Positions 1 to 9,222 of a stretch of DNA of 64,000 nt are shown here, one piece after another (positions within the stretch are counted from its first letter, which is position 1; each line of letters opens with the position of its first letter). The stretch lies in the NCBI GenBank assembly GCA_021777055.1, contig JAIQZO010000084.1:1-64000 (forward strand), read 5' to 3'. The DNA is from Candidatus Anammoxibacter sp. (GTDB lineage Bacteria > Planctomycetota > Brocadiia > Brocadiales > Anammoxibacteraceae). The position numbers and the translations under genes were made by a program. The notes below the pieces were generated by a model, which was not told where the DNA came from, did no database searches, and saw only the letters and a program-made list of their open reading frames with translations.

Positions 1-62
1 TCATTTTTTAGGGCCTCAAGGGCAACCTTAGCCTTTAATTTATCTCCATATCTTTTTCGCAT
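1..62 (-). CDS. IS3-family transposase OrfA, N-terminal end (runs off window)
   Basis: The minus strand reads MRKRYGDKLKAKVALEALKN and continues past the window edge. This is the typical beginning of IS3/IS911 OrfA, the small helix-turn-helix protein that binds the terminal inverted repeats and is frameshift-fused to the DDE transposase OrfB. An AAAGGAG ribosome binding site lies a few bases upstream of the ATG. Only 20 codons are visible, so whether the element is intact cannot be judged. Confidence 0.75.
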   Translation of the reverse strand, partial: MRKRYGDKLKAKVALEALKN

Positions 63-133
63 TTTTGCTCCTTTTTTTCTAAAAGATTATAGCAAAAATG
101 TAGCTTGGCTAGCAGTTCAGATTATGGGGTCCA
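1..133 (-). mobile_element. 5' end of an IS3-family insertion sequence
   Basis: Upstream of the OrfA start the minus strand begins TGGACCCCATAATCTGAAC at position 133. This resembles the TGGACCCC-type inverted repeats of many IS3-family elements. The outer boundary is inferred; the right end and target duplication are outside the window. Confidence 0.5.
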
Positions 134-436
134 TTATAATCCTTATCTATCCCCCTATAAATTCCAATTATATTGCATTTTTTTGAAACAATATCCGCAA
201 AATGATACAGGTAAGAACTTTGTTATAAAAGATCATAGTAATTAACGTTAAAAAAATTTTCCCCATAATATAGGCAAATCATTAACTTTAGAACCTCCGC
301 ATTTCATAAACAACAATATCTTACAATCTCCTGGTACAACTATTGCGATACTGGTATATGTTTTGTGCCTATCTTTAGAAATAAAGATGTTTACACTTCT
401 ATTAGCGCCTACTTCTGATCTATAAGGGAGAGAAGT
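134..436. other. Intergenic region upstream of the subtilase
   Basis: AT-rich, with no convincing coding frame, RNA gene or strong promoter pair seen. An AAGGGAG ribosome binding site for the next gene sits at its right end. Confidence 0.5.
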
Positions 437-2746
437 TTGAGACAGTTAACTAAGCGAACAATATCTATATTCTTACTGATTTTATCTGTAACAGTTTATT
501 TCTTCTGCAATCTAAATGTTTGTAAAGCTCTCGTAAATGATAAACCCGCATCAGAAGCTCTGGCATTTGTTAAAGACGAGATTTTGGTTAAATTCAAAAA
601 AGGGATTTCTAATGAAACCATAAACGAAATAAACAAATTACATGGGGCAACTATAAAAGGCCGAAAGCTCATTGGAGGTTTCAAAAGGTTAAAATTTAGC
701 AATAACACCAAATCTGCCAGAAAATTAATAGAAGAGTATCGTACACTTGAGGAAGTAGTATTTGCAGAGCCAAACTATATTGTAAAAGCAACAGCTATAC
801 CAAACGATGGCCACTTTAACAATCTATGGGGGTTAAACAATATAGGACAGGCAGAAGGAACATCTGGCGCAGACATTGGGGCAATTGATGCATGGGATAT
901 ACAGACTGACAGTTCTTCAATCATTTGTGCCGTTATTGATACAGGTGTTGATTATAACCATGAAGACCTGTCACAAAATATCTGGATAAATTTAGATAAG
1001 ATTGCAGACAATGGTATTGATGACGATAAGAATGGTTTTGTAGATGATGTTTATGGCTGGGATTTTGTAAATAATGATAACGATCCATTTGATGATAATT
1101 CACATGGTACTCATGTGGCTGGAACTATTAGCGCTGAAGGCAATAATTCAATTGGTGTCAGTGGTGTTAGCTGGTCAGGTAAAATAATGGCGTTGAAGTT
1201 TCTTGATTCAAATGGTATCGGTAATACCGCCGGTGCCATAAATGCAATTAATTATGCCATTAAAATGGGTGCAAGAGTATTGAATAATAGCTGGGGGGGA
1301 AGCGGTTTCTCTCAAGCGTTAAGCGCTGCAATATCAAAAGCAAATAAGGCAAAAGCCCTTTTTATTGTTGCAGCCGGAAACAACGAAACAAATAATGATG
1401 CAGCACCGGACTATCCATCAAGCTATAATATCCGGAATATTATTTCAGTTGCAGCAACTGACAACAATGATAATCTTGCCAATTTCTCAAATTATGGCGC
1501 CATTTCGGTCCATGTTTCCGCCCCGGGAGTAAGTATATACAGCACAAATCCGGGCAACGGATATGGCTATAAAAGCGGCACATCAATGGCGGCGCCATAT
1601 GTATCAGGAGCGGCAGCCATTATTATGGAGATCTTCTCAGATGAAACACCTTTTGAGATTAAATCCAGAATACTTAATTCTGTAGATTTAATACAAACAT
1701 TAGAGGGAAAGGTTGCAACAGGTGGAAGAGTAAATCTTTACAATGCCATATTAGGAACAACCACTCCTCCAGGCCCAAAATTATCTATTATTTATAAAGA
1801 CAATATGGAGGAAGGTACAAACGGATGGGTAGTCTCTGGTCCCACGGCATTATGGAACCAATCATCACATCGTACAGATTCTTCTTTTACATCGTGGTAC
1901 TATGGAAATGATCTGTTTTTTAATTATGACACCAGTACGGCTACAAGTGGAAGCTTAATCTCTCCTGATATTGATCTGACAAATGTTACAGGGTCCACAC
2001 TGGTATTTTCACATTTCTTAGAGACTGAAGAGTCTTCGTTATATGATAAAGCAATTGTACGTATTAGTGCTGATGGAGGTGTTACCTATTCAGATATATT
2101 TACAGGCCTTACTACTAACGGATCATTTGCCCAAGAAACTATAAATATTTCTGCATACGATGACAATATTATAAATTTACAATTCTTTTTTGATTCTGTA
2201 GACAGCTTTCTTAATAACTTTGAAGGTTGGTATGTAGACGATGTAAAGATTAAGGGTATTCCAAACCAGGAACCCCCATTGGCTAATGCGGGAAGAGATC
2301 AAGAGGTGAAAGATGTTGATGGTAACGGATTTGAGCAGGTAACGCTTAACGGGTCAGAATCGTCAGACCCAAATGGTTCAATCAGTTTGTATGAATGGAA
2401 GGAGGACGATTTACTCCTTGGCACAGGTTCATTAGTTATTGTGGACTTTAGCGTTGGAACTCATACAGTTTCTTTGACGGTTACAGATAGTGATGGTCTT
2501 TCAAACAGAAACGATGTTTTGATTACCGTAAACGGATCCGTTTCACCTGTAACTATCGCAGGCCAGGACCAGACTGTTGACAATACGAAGATAGTACCAG
2601 TTAATGTGAATCCAAACACTCAGCTTGTATCAAATACCAATGTCGATCAAACTGCAAATGATACCGATGGAAAAGAAATAGAGAGCATTGCCCTGAATGT
2701 TGCAGAATCTTTTGTTCCTGAGGATACAATGATTTCTTATGAATGA
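437..2746 (+). CDS. Exported subtilisin-like serine protease (S8 family) with PKD-type domain
   Basis: Secreted endopeptidase. Residues 1-30 form a signal peptide, and residues 40-120 look like a fervidolysin-type inhibitory propeptide. The S8 domain (about 140-435) has the complete triad: Asp168 in VIDTGVD, His223 in NSHGTHVAG, Ser383 in SGTSMAAP, with oxyanion Asn315 in AAGN. About 455-615 resembles a MAM/choice-of-anchor jelly-roll domain, and 615-705 is a PKD-like domain (ANAGRDQ, NGSESSDPNG). The last 60 residues are low complexity and the chain stops without a sorting signal. The start is TTG, supported by AAGGGAG seven bases upstream and the signal peptide directly after it; no ATG fits. 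It stands alone. A role in extracellular protein turnover is likely but the substrate is unknown. Confidence 0.93.
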   Translation: MRQLTKRTISIFLLILSVTVYFFCNLNVCKALVNDKPASEALAFVKDEILVKFKKGISNETINEINKLHGATIKGRKLIGGFKRLKFSNNTKSARKLIEEYRTLEEVVFAEPNYIVKATAIPNDGHFNNLWGLNNIGQAEGTSGADIGAIDAWDIQTDSSSIICAVIDTGVDYNHEDLSQNIWINLDKIADNGIDDDKNGFVDDVYGWDFVNNDNDPFDDNSHGTHVAGTISAEGNNSIGVSGVSWSGKIMALKFLDSNGIGNTAGAINAINYAIKMGARVLNNSWGGSGFSQALSAAISKANKAKALFIVAAGNNETNNDAAPDYPSSYNIRNIISVAATDNNDNLANFSNYGAISVHVSAPGVSIYSTNPGNGYGYKSGTSMAAPYVSGAAAIIMEIFSDETPFEIKSRILNSVDLIQTLEGKVATGGRVNLYNAILGTTTPPGPKLSIIYKDNMEEGTNGWVVSGPTALWNQSSHRTDSSFTSWYYGNDLFFNYDTSTATSGSLISPDIDLTNVTGSTLVFSHFLETEESSLYDKAIVRISADGGVTYSDIFTGLTTNGSFAQETINISAYDDNIINLQFFFDSVDSFLNNFEGWYVDDVKIKGIPNQEPPLANAGRDQEVKDVDGNGFEQVTLNGSESSDPNGSISLYEWKEDDLLLGTGSLVIVDFSVGTHTVSLTVTDSDGLSNRNDVLITVNGSVSPVTIAGQDQTVDNTKIVPVNVNPNTQLVSNTNVDQTANDTDGKEIESIALNVAESFVPEDTMISYE

Positions 2747-3018
2747 AAAGAGGGCTCAAGGATTTTAGATACTAGAAGTGGCTAAACCAATTGATGAAAA
2801 CGTCAATATTATCTATTATGATTTAAACAAGATTATTTCACACAATAAATAACTGTCCCCCTGACATTTACTCTCTTGTCAAAAAAAGAGTTTCTCTTAT
2901 CTTGGCAGGAGAGGAGTGTCTAACTTAAAAAGCCCACTAGCATGTGTTATTATTTTTAATATCAGGTTCTGCTCGTGATTCTATAAATGGTACTCCACTC
3001 AAAAGGAAATACTAAGGA
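2747..3018. other. Non-coding gap after the protease
   Basis: No credible gene is seen. The first 100 bases could be decayed continuation of the protease C-terminus, but this is not demonstrable. Confidence 0.4.
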
Positions 3019-3189
3019 ACGTGTTTGTAATAAATTGCGCATGTAACGCACAGATTTATGTTAAATTTGTTCAAATTGATTGAACCAGACCGGAAGCGCG
3101 GCCTTCGCCGCGTTGAGGATTTGGTGATTGAAATTTGAGCAAAGATAATGTGAAGATGAGTGATACATGAATAATTTATTTCATGCACT
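3019..3189. repeat. Imperfect palindromic repeat, family B copy 1
   Basis: The ends pair with each other: left ACGTGTTTGTAATAAATT against the complement of the right end, GTGCATGAAATAAATT. The core carries the family landmarks TAAATTTGTTCAAATTGATT, GAAGCGCGGCCTTCGCC and GAGCAAAGATA. Sister copies lie at 22937-23114, 32811-32971 and 48215-48335. The right end overlaps the stop codon of mobB, so the element may supply the last codon or codons of that gene. Confidence 0.7.
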
Positions 3190-3675
3190 TTCCTTCGCAA
3201 TGGTCTGCTTAATCAGTTCAACTATCCCTTTAATATCATTAAGCTCAAAAGCCGGAATATTAAGCCCGCTATCACAATCTCCAACAACAGCAATGAGATT
3301 ATCATCCTTACCACACAGCAGCTTACAGTTTGGAAATCTGGAGACCTCTATTTTTGGATATTTGCTCATCTTATAACCTTCAGTTAATACAACATCCACA
3401 CCGGTAATAAATTTTTCGCAAACACTCTCTAGAGAATTATCTTTATCCGCATCAGTAAAGAGAGCCACTTTCTTTTCTGATGTCACCACTGTCATTTCGG
3501 CCCCGGCATTTTTATGCCGCCAACTATCTTTTCCCACCTTATCTACTTCAAAATTATGGGCATCATGCTTTACTGTTGCCACTTTATATCCCAACGCCAC
3601 AAGTGCCGGGATCAGCTTTACAATTAAAGTCGTTTTTCCACTGTTGGATCTCCCAACTATAGATATAATATGCAT
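3181..3675 (-). CDS. mobB: Molybdopterin-guanine dinucleotide biosynthesis protein MobB
   Basis: Small P-loop GTP-binding protein that assists MobA in attaching GMP to molybdopterin, giving the bis-MGD form of the cofactor used by DMSO-reductase-family enzymes such as nitrate reductases and formate dehydrogenases. The Walker A GRSNSGKT is at residues 8-15. The family signature VATVKHDAH follows at about 33-41, and LTEGYK and PKIEVSR are the expected later motifs. The length of 164 aa is normal. It is monocistronic here, with no mobA or moe gene adjacent. The 3' end abuts a palindromic repeat. Confidence 0.92.
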   Translation of the reverse strand: MHIISIVGRSNSGKTTLIVKLIPALVALGYKVATVKHDAHNFEVDKVGKDSWRHKNAGAEMTVVTSEKKVALFTDADKDNSLESVCEKFITGVDVVLTEGYKMSKYPKIEVSRFPNCKLLCGKDDNLIAVVGDCDSGLNIPAFELNDIKGIVELIKQTIAKESA

Positions 3676-3837
3676 AAGGATTAGAAGAGAAAACAGACGA
3701 ATTTACATCTTTTCTTTATCATTAAATTTTAAAATAGCGCCTTCGATGGACTTTTTAGCCATCGAGTCAACATCAAATTCGTAATCGTAATTTTAAACCA
3801 GCCATAACCATTAAGATTATGAACATTGCTCTTATTT

Positions 3838-4034
3838 GCCCCTGAAAGGGGCGGATATACCAGCCCAGGGCAACGCCCTGGGACAAAAATACAAAAAAAT
3901 ATAGCCCTGTAAGGGCGTAACATATATTGGCTATGAATCGGGAAAATATGTTGCACCCATTCAGGGTGCTAATTAATGGTTACCTTTGACCCAGGGCGCT
4001 GCCCTGGGCTGGTATGTATAACCCCGTTGGGGTA
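3838..4034. repeat. Array of five or six short GC-rich hairpins
   Basis: Successive perfect or near-perfect stem-loops sit in an otherwise AT-rich gap: GCCCCTGAAAGGGGC, CCCAGGGCAACGCCCTGGG, GCCCTGTAAGGGC, ACCCATTCAGGGTG, CCCAGGGCGCTGCCCTGGG and ACCCCGTTGGGGT. The CCCAGGGC hairpin occurs twice in opposite context, so the array looks like a composite interspersed repeat. It lies between mobB and the ASKHA gene and could also act as a transcription barrier. No coding potential. Confidence 0.7.
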
Positions 4035-4380
4035 TTTTGCATTTCTTTAAATCTTTCTATTTAAAGACTTTTTGATGGGTTTCGCTATCGCTCTACCCTT
4101 CCTACATATTAACTCAGAACAAATACAATAGTTACATCTTGGTTTAAAAAAAATGTTTTTAGTCCAAAATGAAAATTCCTATACTATTAAATTAGTTATT
4201 TAATAAAACGAAAAATGTCGTTAATGTTTAACCTCTGCATTTGCAGAACGGTTATTTGCCTTAATATTTTTACCACACGTATGTAGTCTGTAAAAAACTA
4301 CTTGCACATACTCAGTCTGGACATAACAATCCCGATATTTAGGCGCTATTATAACCTTTTTTTAGTTATGTTGAAATTAA

Positions 4381-4618
4381 TAATTATAGTAACTACTTAG
4401 GTGGGTAGGCGGAAGGAAATCAACTGCTTCGCCGCGTTCAAAGCAAACAATTTATGACTTTCTTAGTTTCGATGATCTTTGGCTCAACCAAGGAAAATCC
4501 TGATTATCCATAAACCAAGCCGTTTAGCAAAACTTAGTTAGCTAAGTTTTGTATGATTAGGCTATGATTACGAATTGTTTTCCTGTTTCAGCCTATGCAC
4601 CTTAGTAGTAACTAATTA
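4381..4618. repeat. Palindromic element with ACTACTTAGGTGG ends, copy 1
   Basis: The left end TAACTACTTAGGTGGGTAGG pairs with the complement of the right end, TTACTACTAAGGTGCATAGG. The same terminal sequence bounds the element at 31995-32150. The right end reaches the stop codon of the ASKHA gene. The interior has no gene. Confidence 0.6.
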
Positions 4619-6166
4619 TTTATCAGACCATTTTACAGAAGGGAATAAGCGACTGTCTGTATGAGGCAAAAATTTTGCACCACTGAAATTATTCATGAAT
4701 TCTTGATTTACATTCAGCTCAAGGTAAGTAATAGAGTCCCTAATATTATCAACCTCATCTAAAAATCTTTCCGATTTTAAGATCAGAGATGCGCCCCCTA
4801 AAGAGCTGTTCCCTAGAGATTTATAGCTCGTAATGGGTAGATCCAGAAGCATTCCTATTGAAATGGCAGATTTAGCATCAATGAAAGAACCAAACGTTCC
4901 GGCAACATAGAAGGTATCCAAATCTTCAGGAACAAGACCAACGGTTCCGGTTATTGTTCTTAAGATAGCGTACATAGCCGCCTTTGATCTAATCAGGCTG
5001 TCTAAATCTGTCTGGCTAACGGTAATCTCTTTTCCTATAGCTGACACTCCAACGGGAACCAATATGATACGATCAATACCACCAATTCTTTCTAACATAT
5101 TCCCACATCTTTCCTTAACAAATTGGCCTCTGATATCAATCATTCCCGAAAGGAATAGATGAGCGACCAGGTCAATCAACCCGGAGCCGCAAATACCAAC
5201 AGGTCTTTCGCCGTCAATTGTATGTATATCAATCTTTCCAGACAAAGAATCAATCCAAACTCTATCTATAACGCCAGGGCCTGCATACATCCCCATCTTT
5301 GCGGCACCGCTTTCAAGTGCAGGACCAGCTGCACCGGCACATCCAATAAGCCACTCACTATTTCCAAGAACGACTTCCGCATTGGTCCCCACATCAACAA
5401 GCATGGCGATATTTTTACTCCTGTTAATTCCGGAATATAAGATACCTGCGATTAAATCACCGCCAAAATAACTACCAATATTGGGAAAAATAAAGATAAC
5501 AGCCGAAGGGTTTACATTTATGCCTAGCTCTATTGCCCGAAAAGTTCCAGGTCTGTTTGTGACAGGAATATAAGGTTCTCTGCTAATCCACTGAGGATTC
5601 AGTTTCAGAAAGAAATGTACCATCGCGGTATTTCCGGCAACAGAAACAATGTAAACATTGTCAGACTTAATCTCTAATAAACGGCAGGACTGGCATATCA
5701 TACTGTTTATACCGTCTATTATTAGTTTATTTACATCGTGTAACCCATCTTCCGATTCAGCAAAGTGGATCCTGGTCAGGACATCCGCACCTACTTTTAT
5801 CTGTGGATTGTCAAATGAGGATTCATACAAGTCATTTCCAGATTCAAGACCACACACCTTTATAGCAATTCTAGTAGTTCCAAGATCAACTGCTATCCCA
5901 AACGATTTTTCAATTTCGTCAGGAGCCAATATACCTGTTAGAATCCATTTTGGGCCGTCTTTAAACAGTACACATTTTACGCGGTAATTCCATTTACGCA
6001 GGCTTGTAGAAATTTCTCGCAAAATATTTAACCCTATTTCGAGAAACTCCGTTTTTAGTAGATTTTTGAGGGAGTCAGACAGTCTTTCGCTGTCAGCTCT
6101 ATTATTGCTGAGGGATGGAGGGGAAAGTGTTAATATTTTTACCCAGGTACATTTACCGTCATCCAT
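4616..6166 (-). CDS. RACo-like ASKHA ATPase (DUF4445 family) without ferredoxin domain
   Basis: Related to RACo, the ATP-driven reductive activator of the corrinoid iron-sulfur protein of the Wood-Ljungdahl pathway and of methyltransferase corrinoid proteins. Residues 1-85 match the linker that follows the ferredoxin domain (TLSPPSLSNNRADSERL). From about 88 the actin-like ATPase begins (GIAVDLGTTRIAIKV), followed by VSVAGNTAMVHF, LVDVGTNAEVVLG, GICGSGLIDL and FYVAGTFGSFIDAKSA. The N-terminal 2Fe-2S domain of canonical RACo is absent. An in-frame TAA three codons upstream of the ATG rules out a longer start. It follows fliN by 32 bases on the same strand, so it may be cotranscribed. Electron input would have to come from a separate protein. 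Confidence 0.8.
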   Translation of the reverse strand: MDDGKCTWVKILTLSPPSLSNNRADSERLSDSLKNLLKTEFLEIGLNILREISTSLRKWNYRVKCVLFKDGPKWILTGILAPDEIEKSFGIAVDLGTTRIAIKVCGLESGNDLYESSFDNPQIKVGADVLTRIHFAESEDGLHDVNKLIIDGINSMICQSCRLLEIKSDNVYIVSVAGNTAMVHFFLKLNPQWISREPYIPVTNRPGTFRAIELGINVNPSAVIFIFPNIGSYFGGDLIAGILYSGINRSKNIAMLVDVGTNAEVVLGNSEWLIGCAGAAGPALESGAAKMGMYAGPGVIDRVWIDSLSGKIDIHTIDGERPVGICGSGLIDLVAHLFLSGMIDIRGQFVKERCGNMLERIGGIDRIILVPVGVSAIGKEITVSQTDLDSLIRSKAAMYAILRTITGTVGLVPEDLDTFYVAGTFGSFIDAKSAISIGMLLDLPITSYKSLGNSSLGGASLILKSERFLDEVDNIRDSITYLELNVNQEFMNNFSGAKFLPHTDSRLFPSVKWSDK

Positions 6167-6198
6167 TTTTCTTTACAGATTGGTTGATACGCATCTAT

Positions 6199-6678
6199 CT
6201 ACGTTAAATTTTTAATCCTCTCCTCTTGCCCACAAATACTGGTAATCCTCATCCCAAAGTTATCATCAACAACAACAACTTCTCCCTTAGCAATTAGTTT
6301 CCCCCTTATCATTAGGTCAACAGTATCACCGGCCAATTTATTAAGTTCTATAATAGAACCTGGGGTAAGTGTAAGTACATCTTTTAAAAGCATAGTCGTA
6401 CTACCCAACTCCACAGCAATTGGAATGGAGATATCAAGAATTATATCCAAATTATTTTTGTCGGATTCAGCACCGTCTTCCGTAAGGATATTCGCATCGC
6501 CAAACTCCTCTAGATCAACAGACTGCACAGAAGGGCCAGCCTCTTCATCGTTCATCTCTTCTATACTTTCATTAATAAAGTCTTCCTGAAGAAGAGATCC
6601 ATCTTCTTGATCTTGTTTCTCACCTGTTCCATCATTAACCAAATCTGGGTTATCAGGTGTATCTTCTATTTCCGCCAT
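6199..6678 (-). CDS. fliN: Flagellar motor switch protein FliN
   Basis: C-ring component that works with FliM and FliG in torque switching. The first 75 residues are an acidic, low-complexity leader. The SpoA/SURF domain occupies roughly 80-157 with typical ISIPIAVELGSTTM, LTPGSIIELNKLAGD and LIAKGEVVVVDDNFGMRIT. At 159 aa it is slightly longer than E. coli FliN because of the leader. It is the last flagellar gene of the block, 69 bases after fliM. FliOPQR are not seen here. Confidence 0.93.
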   Translation of the reverse strand: MAEIEDTPDNPDLVNDGTGEKQDQEDGSLLQEDFINESIEEMNDEEAGPSVQSVDLEEFGDANILTEDGAESDKNNLDIILDISIPIAVELGSTTMLLKDVLTLTPGSIIELNKLAGDTVDLMIRGKLIAKGEVVVVDDNFGMRITSICGQEERIKNLT

Positions 6679-6747
6679 TACCTTATCTTTACCCTTCCAT
6701 ATAATAGTTTACAAACAGGATAATTATTCTCACACAAAAAAACAAGC

Positions 6748-7776
6748 CTAGACTTCCCCTATTACGCTTTCAATCTGTGTCGCTTTCCTTTTATGCTTCA
6801 TTCCTAATCGGCAAAAATATTTATTACGGCCTTCCACATTTATGACCAGTGGTTTCTTTGCATTGTTATCTAACCTGATCACATCTCCACACCGCAGCTT
6901 AAAGAGATCGGAGACTGTTATCACCGTATTGCCCAATAATGCATCCAATTTTAAAGGTACCGAATCTAGTCCTTTTTTTAGATCACGAGAGGTCAATTCT
7001 TTGTCTTGTATCTCTTCTCTATCAGTAGGAGCTACAAGAAATGACTCTATACCTGTAAAAGGTAAGCAAACCACCATTCTGCCAAAGCCCAAGTCACCAT
7101 CTATCGCAAAATTAGCAGACATCATCAACTCCTCATCCCTTGCAATTTGTACAACACGCATATCTGCTTCAGTTCTGTCTATCGTCCAGTTAAGTTCCAC
7201 ATTCTCTTTCCATGAAACTGCAAGCCCGTCAGATATTAAGACATCTCTGATAATAGAATTAATAATAGTGGACTCCACTTCCGTTAAAACACCTTCACTT
7301 GATGAATAAACACCAGGCCCACCTAAGGATTTATCTATAATATTAAGAACGATATCCATATCCATTAATATTAGCCCTAAACCATCCATTGGCTTTATAT
7401 TAATAACCACAACGTGAACATTATTTGTAATAGAGTCCGCAAAGTTTCTATAAGAGATCTCTTCAAGTGCAATTAGTCGACACTCAACCAAACCTCTAAG
7501 ATACATGGACATGGCACTACCAATGTTCAACGCTGCACTCTCGTGAATGTATTGAAGCCTCTGCTTATCAACCCTCGACAATCTACTAACTTGACGAAAA
7601 TCATAAGGACGAATCCTGTGCGCTTTAGAATCCCCAGCCTTACCACCACCAACGACAACATCTCCCTCATTTATAGCAGAGAGAAGCGCATCAACTTCGT
7701 CATTACTTAATATAGCATTCGCATCAAACAGGTCTGAATCGTTAAAGGTCCCTTCAGATGATGATTCTACTGTCAT
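6748..7776 (-). CDS. fliM: Flagellar motor switch protein FliM
   Basis: C-ring protein that binds phospho-CheY and links FliG to FliN. The N-terminal ILSNDEVDALLSAI (about 22-35) corresponds to the conserved LSQEEIDALL segment. The middle CheC-like domain starts at about 60 (RIRPYDFRQVSRLSRVDKQRL), and a SpoA domain ends the chain (about 265-335). Length is normal. Its start overlaps the stop of fliL by four bases, so the two are translationally coupled. Confidence 0.95.
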   Translation of the reverse strand: MTVESSSEGTFNDSDLFDANAILSNDEVDALLSAINEGDVVVGGGKAGDSKAHRIRPYDFRQVSRLSRVDKQRLQYIHESAALNIGSAMSMYLRGLVECRLIALEEISYRNFADSITNNVHVVVINIKPMDGLGLILMDMDIVLNIIDKSLGGPGVYSSSEGVLTEVESTIINSIIRDVLISDGLAVSWKENVELNWTIDRTEADMRVVQIARDEELMMSANFAIDGDLGFGRMVVCLPFTGIESFLVAPTDREEIQDKELTSRDLKKGLDSVPLKLDALLGNTVITVSDLFKLRCGDVIRLDNNAKKPLVINVEGRNKYFCRLGMKHKRKATQIESVIGEV

Positions 7777-8384
7777 TGCACAACAAACTCCGTAAAAAAG
7801 ACTTTACTAATACCTTTGTTTACACTAAATTGTAATTTCTTGTTAAGAACATCTCTAATTTCCAGTCGTATTATATCTTTATCAGACCATCCGTCAATAT
7901 CGTCTATAGTCTTTGCGGAAAGGAGAGAAATTAACATATCTTTTATCTCCACCAACTTCCCTTCTACAACCTCTTTTACAAGGGGAGTTATTTCACCTTT
8001 ATCCTTCTTTTTCTTATCATCCTCTTCAATTACTTCTACATCTTTTATTCCTAAATTGACTGTCACCTTTAGGTATCTCCTGCCGGACGAACCTTTAAGG
8101 TTGACAATTATTGGATCCATTGGTATGACTTCAAGATCCGTCAAAGGTCCCGCGGCGCCAACTTCAGGATCAATTATCTTCTCATCTACTATCTCGTTTT
8201 CAATCTCATGATCCGGTTCTTCAGTTTTCTCATTCTTTATATCTTCAACTTTGCCCGTTTCTGCTACAGCTAACTCACTTTCAGGATTCCCCAACCTGAT
8301 ATAACCTTTAGACACTAGAAAAAATGCCCCGCCAACACTTGCAATAGCAATAACGGCCAACATAATCAATGACTTTAACTGCAT
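7773..8384 (-). CDS. fliL: Flagellar basal body-associated protein FliL
   Basis: Single-pass membrane protein that sits around the stator and supports torque. A transmembrane helix spans about residues 5-25, followed by a charged, Glu/Lys-rich linker and the periplasmic FliL domain (IIVNLKGSSGRRYLKVTVNLGI) ending FFTEFVVQ, the usual C-terminus. At 203 aa it is longer than many FliL because of the linker and a Lys-rich insertion near 120-130. A 118-base gap separates it from the motB-like gene upstream. Confidence 0.92.
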   Translation of the reverse strand: MQLKSLIMLAVIAIASVGGAFFLVSKGYIRLGNPESELAVAETGKVEDIKNEKTEEPDHEIENEIVDEKIIDPEVGAAGPLTDLEVIPMDPIIVNLKGSSGRRYLKVTVNLGIKDVEVIEEDDKKKKDKGEITPLVKEVVEGKLVEIKDMLISLLSAKTIDDIDGWSDKDIIRLEIRDVLNKKLQFSVNKGISKVFFTEFVVQ

Positions 8385-8502
8385 TTTATATTATTATTAA
8401 AAACTAACAAAAGATAGAAATATACAGCTGCTATCCATCGCAGCATTAAGGCATTATACTTTACAACAAATACAACAGATCATAACCTGGCAATTGCAAG
8501 CA

Positions 8503-9201
8503 TCATTCATTTAATATCACAAGCTTAACAATGGAATTTTGTCCTACACCATTTACTCGTTTCATCAATGACCTGTGACTACCATATCCCACTGTTGATA
8601 TTCTGTTTATATCTATTCCCGCTTTACTGCTTAAATAGTGCGCAGTTTCGTGTGCCCGACGGATAGACAAAAGCCACCCTTTTTGTTTATCCTTATCTTC
8701 GGTCTCTCCATATCCTGCCATCCCTTCAACCATTATTTTGGAAGGCCTTCCAACTACAAGCTCCGCAAAATGATCCAATTCACGCCGTGCTTTTGCATTA
8801 AGTTTATAATCACCCGGATCGAACTTTATCAAATCCGTAACATGTGTCTCTTTCTGAATTTCAATATTATCAAATTCTATATCTTCTTCGAGCAGGTTGT
8901 TATCCTCGTTGCTTTTCATGTAAATATTATCTACAGATTTAACCGGAAATTTCTTTTTTGTACTCTCAACCTCTATATCTAAAACATTCTGTCCCCCGAT
9001 TTTTTCAAAAAATGAATTTAATCCAAAACTTGCTACTGCCTTTTTAAAAGAAGCAGTTGCACGTTGAAGCAATTCTGCTTCTTGATCACTAATAAAAGAA
9101 GTCAACATAATAAAAAAAGCTAACATTATTGTCATGATAGAGCTGAAAGCTAACATATCTACCCCGACAACCTTTCTTCTCTCAAAACGTTTTTTGGCCA
9201 C
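8503..9201 (-). CDS. MotB-like OmpA-domain protein lacking the proton-binding aspartate
   Basis: Second MotB-type protein of the cluster. One N-terminal transmembrane helix (about 14-36) aligns with MotB, but the invariant Asp that carries protons is replaced: AFSSIMTIMLAFF has Ser21 where the neighbour has FGDLITLLMTFF with Asp22. The C-terminal OmpA/peptidoglycan-binding domain is intact (SIRRAHETAHYLSSKAGIDINRI, VGYGSHR). The 232-aa length is MotB-like. It lies 21 bases downstream of motB. It may be a structural partner in a mixed stator or a peptidoglycan anchor; as seen it should not conduct protons alone. Confidence 0.82.
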   Translation of the reverse strand: MAKKRFERRKVVGVDMLAFSSIMTIMLAFFIMLTSFISDQEAELLQRATASFKKAVASFGLNSFFEKIGGQNVLDIEVESTKKKFPVKSVDNIYMKSNEDNNLLEEDIEFDNIEIQKETHVTDLIKFDPGDYKLNAKARRELDHFAELVVGRPSKIMVEGMAGYGETEDKDKQKGWLLSIRRAHETAHYLSSKAGIDINRISTVGYGSHRSLMKRVNGVGQNSIVKLVILNE

Positions 9202-9222
9202 AAATCACCTCTAGGTTGTTAT

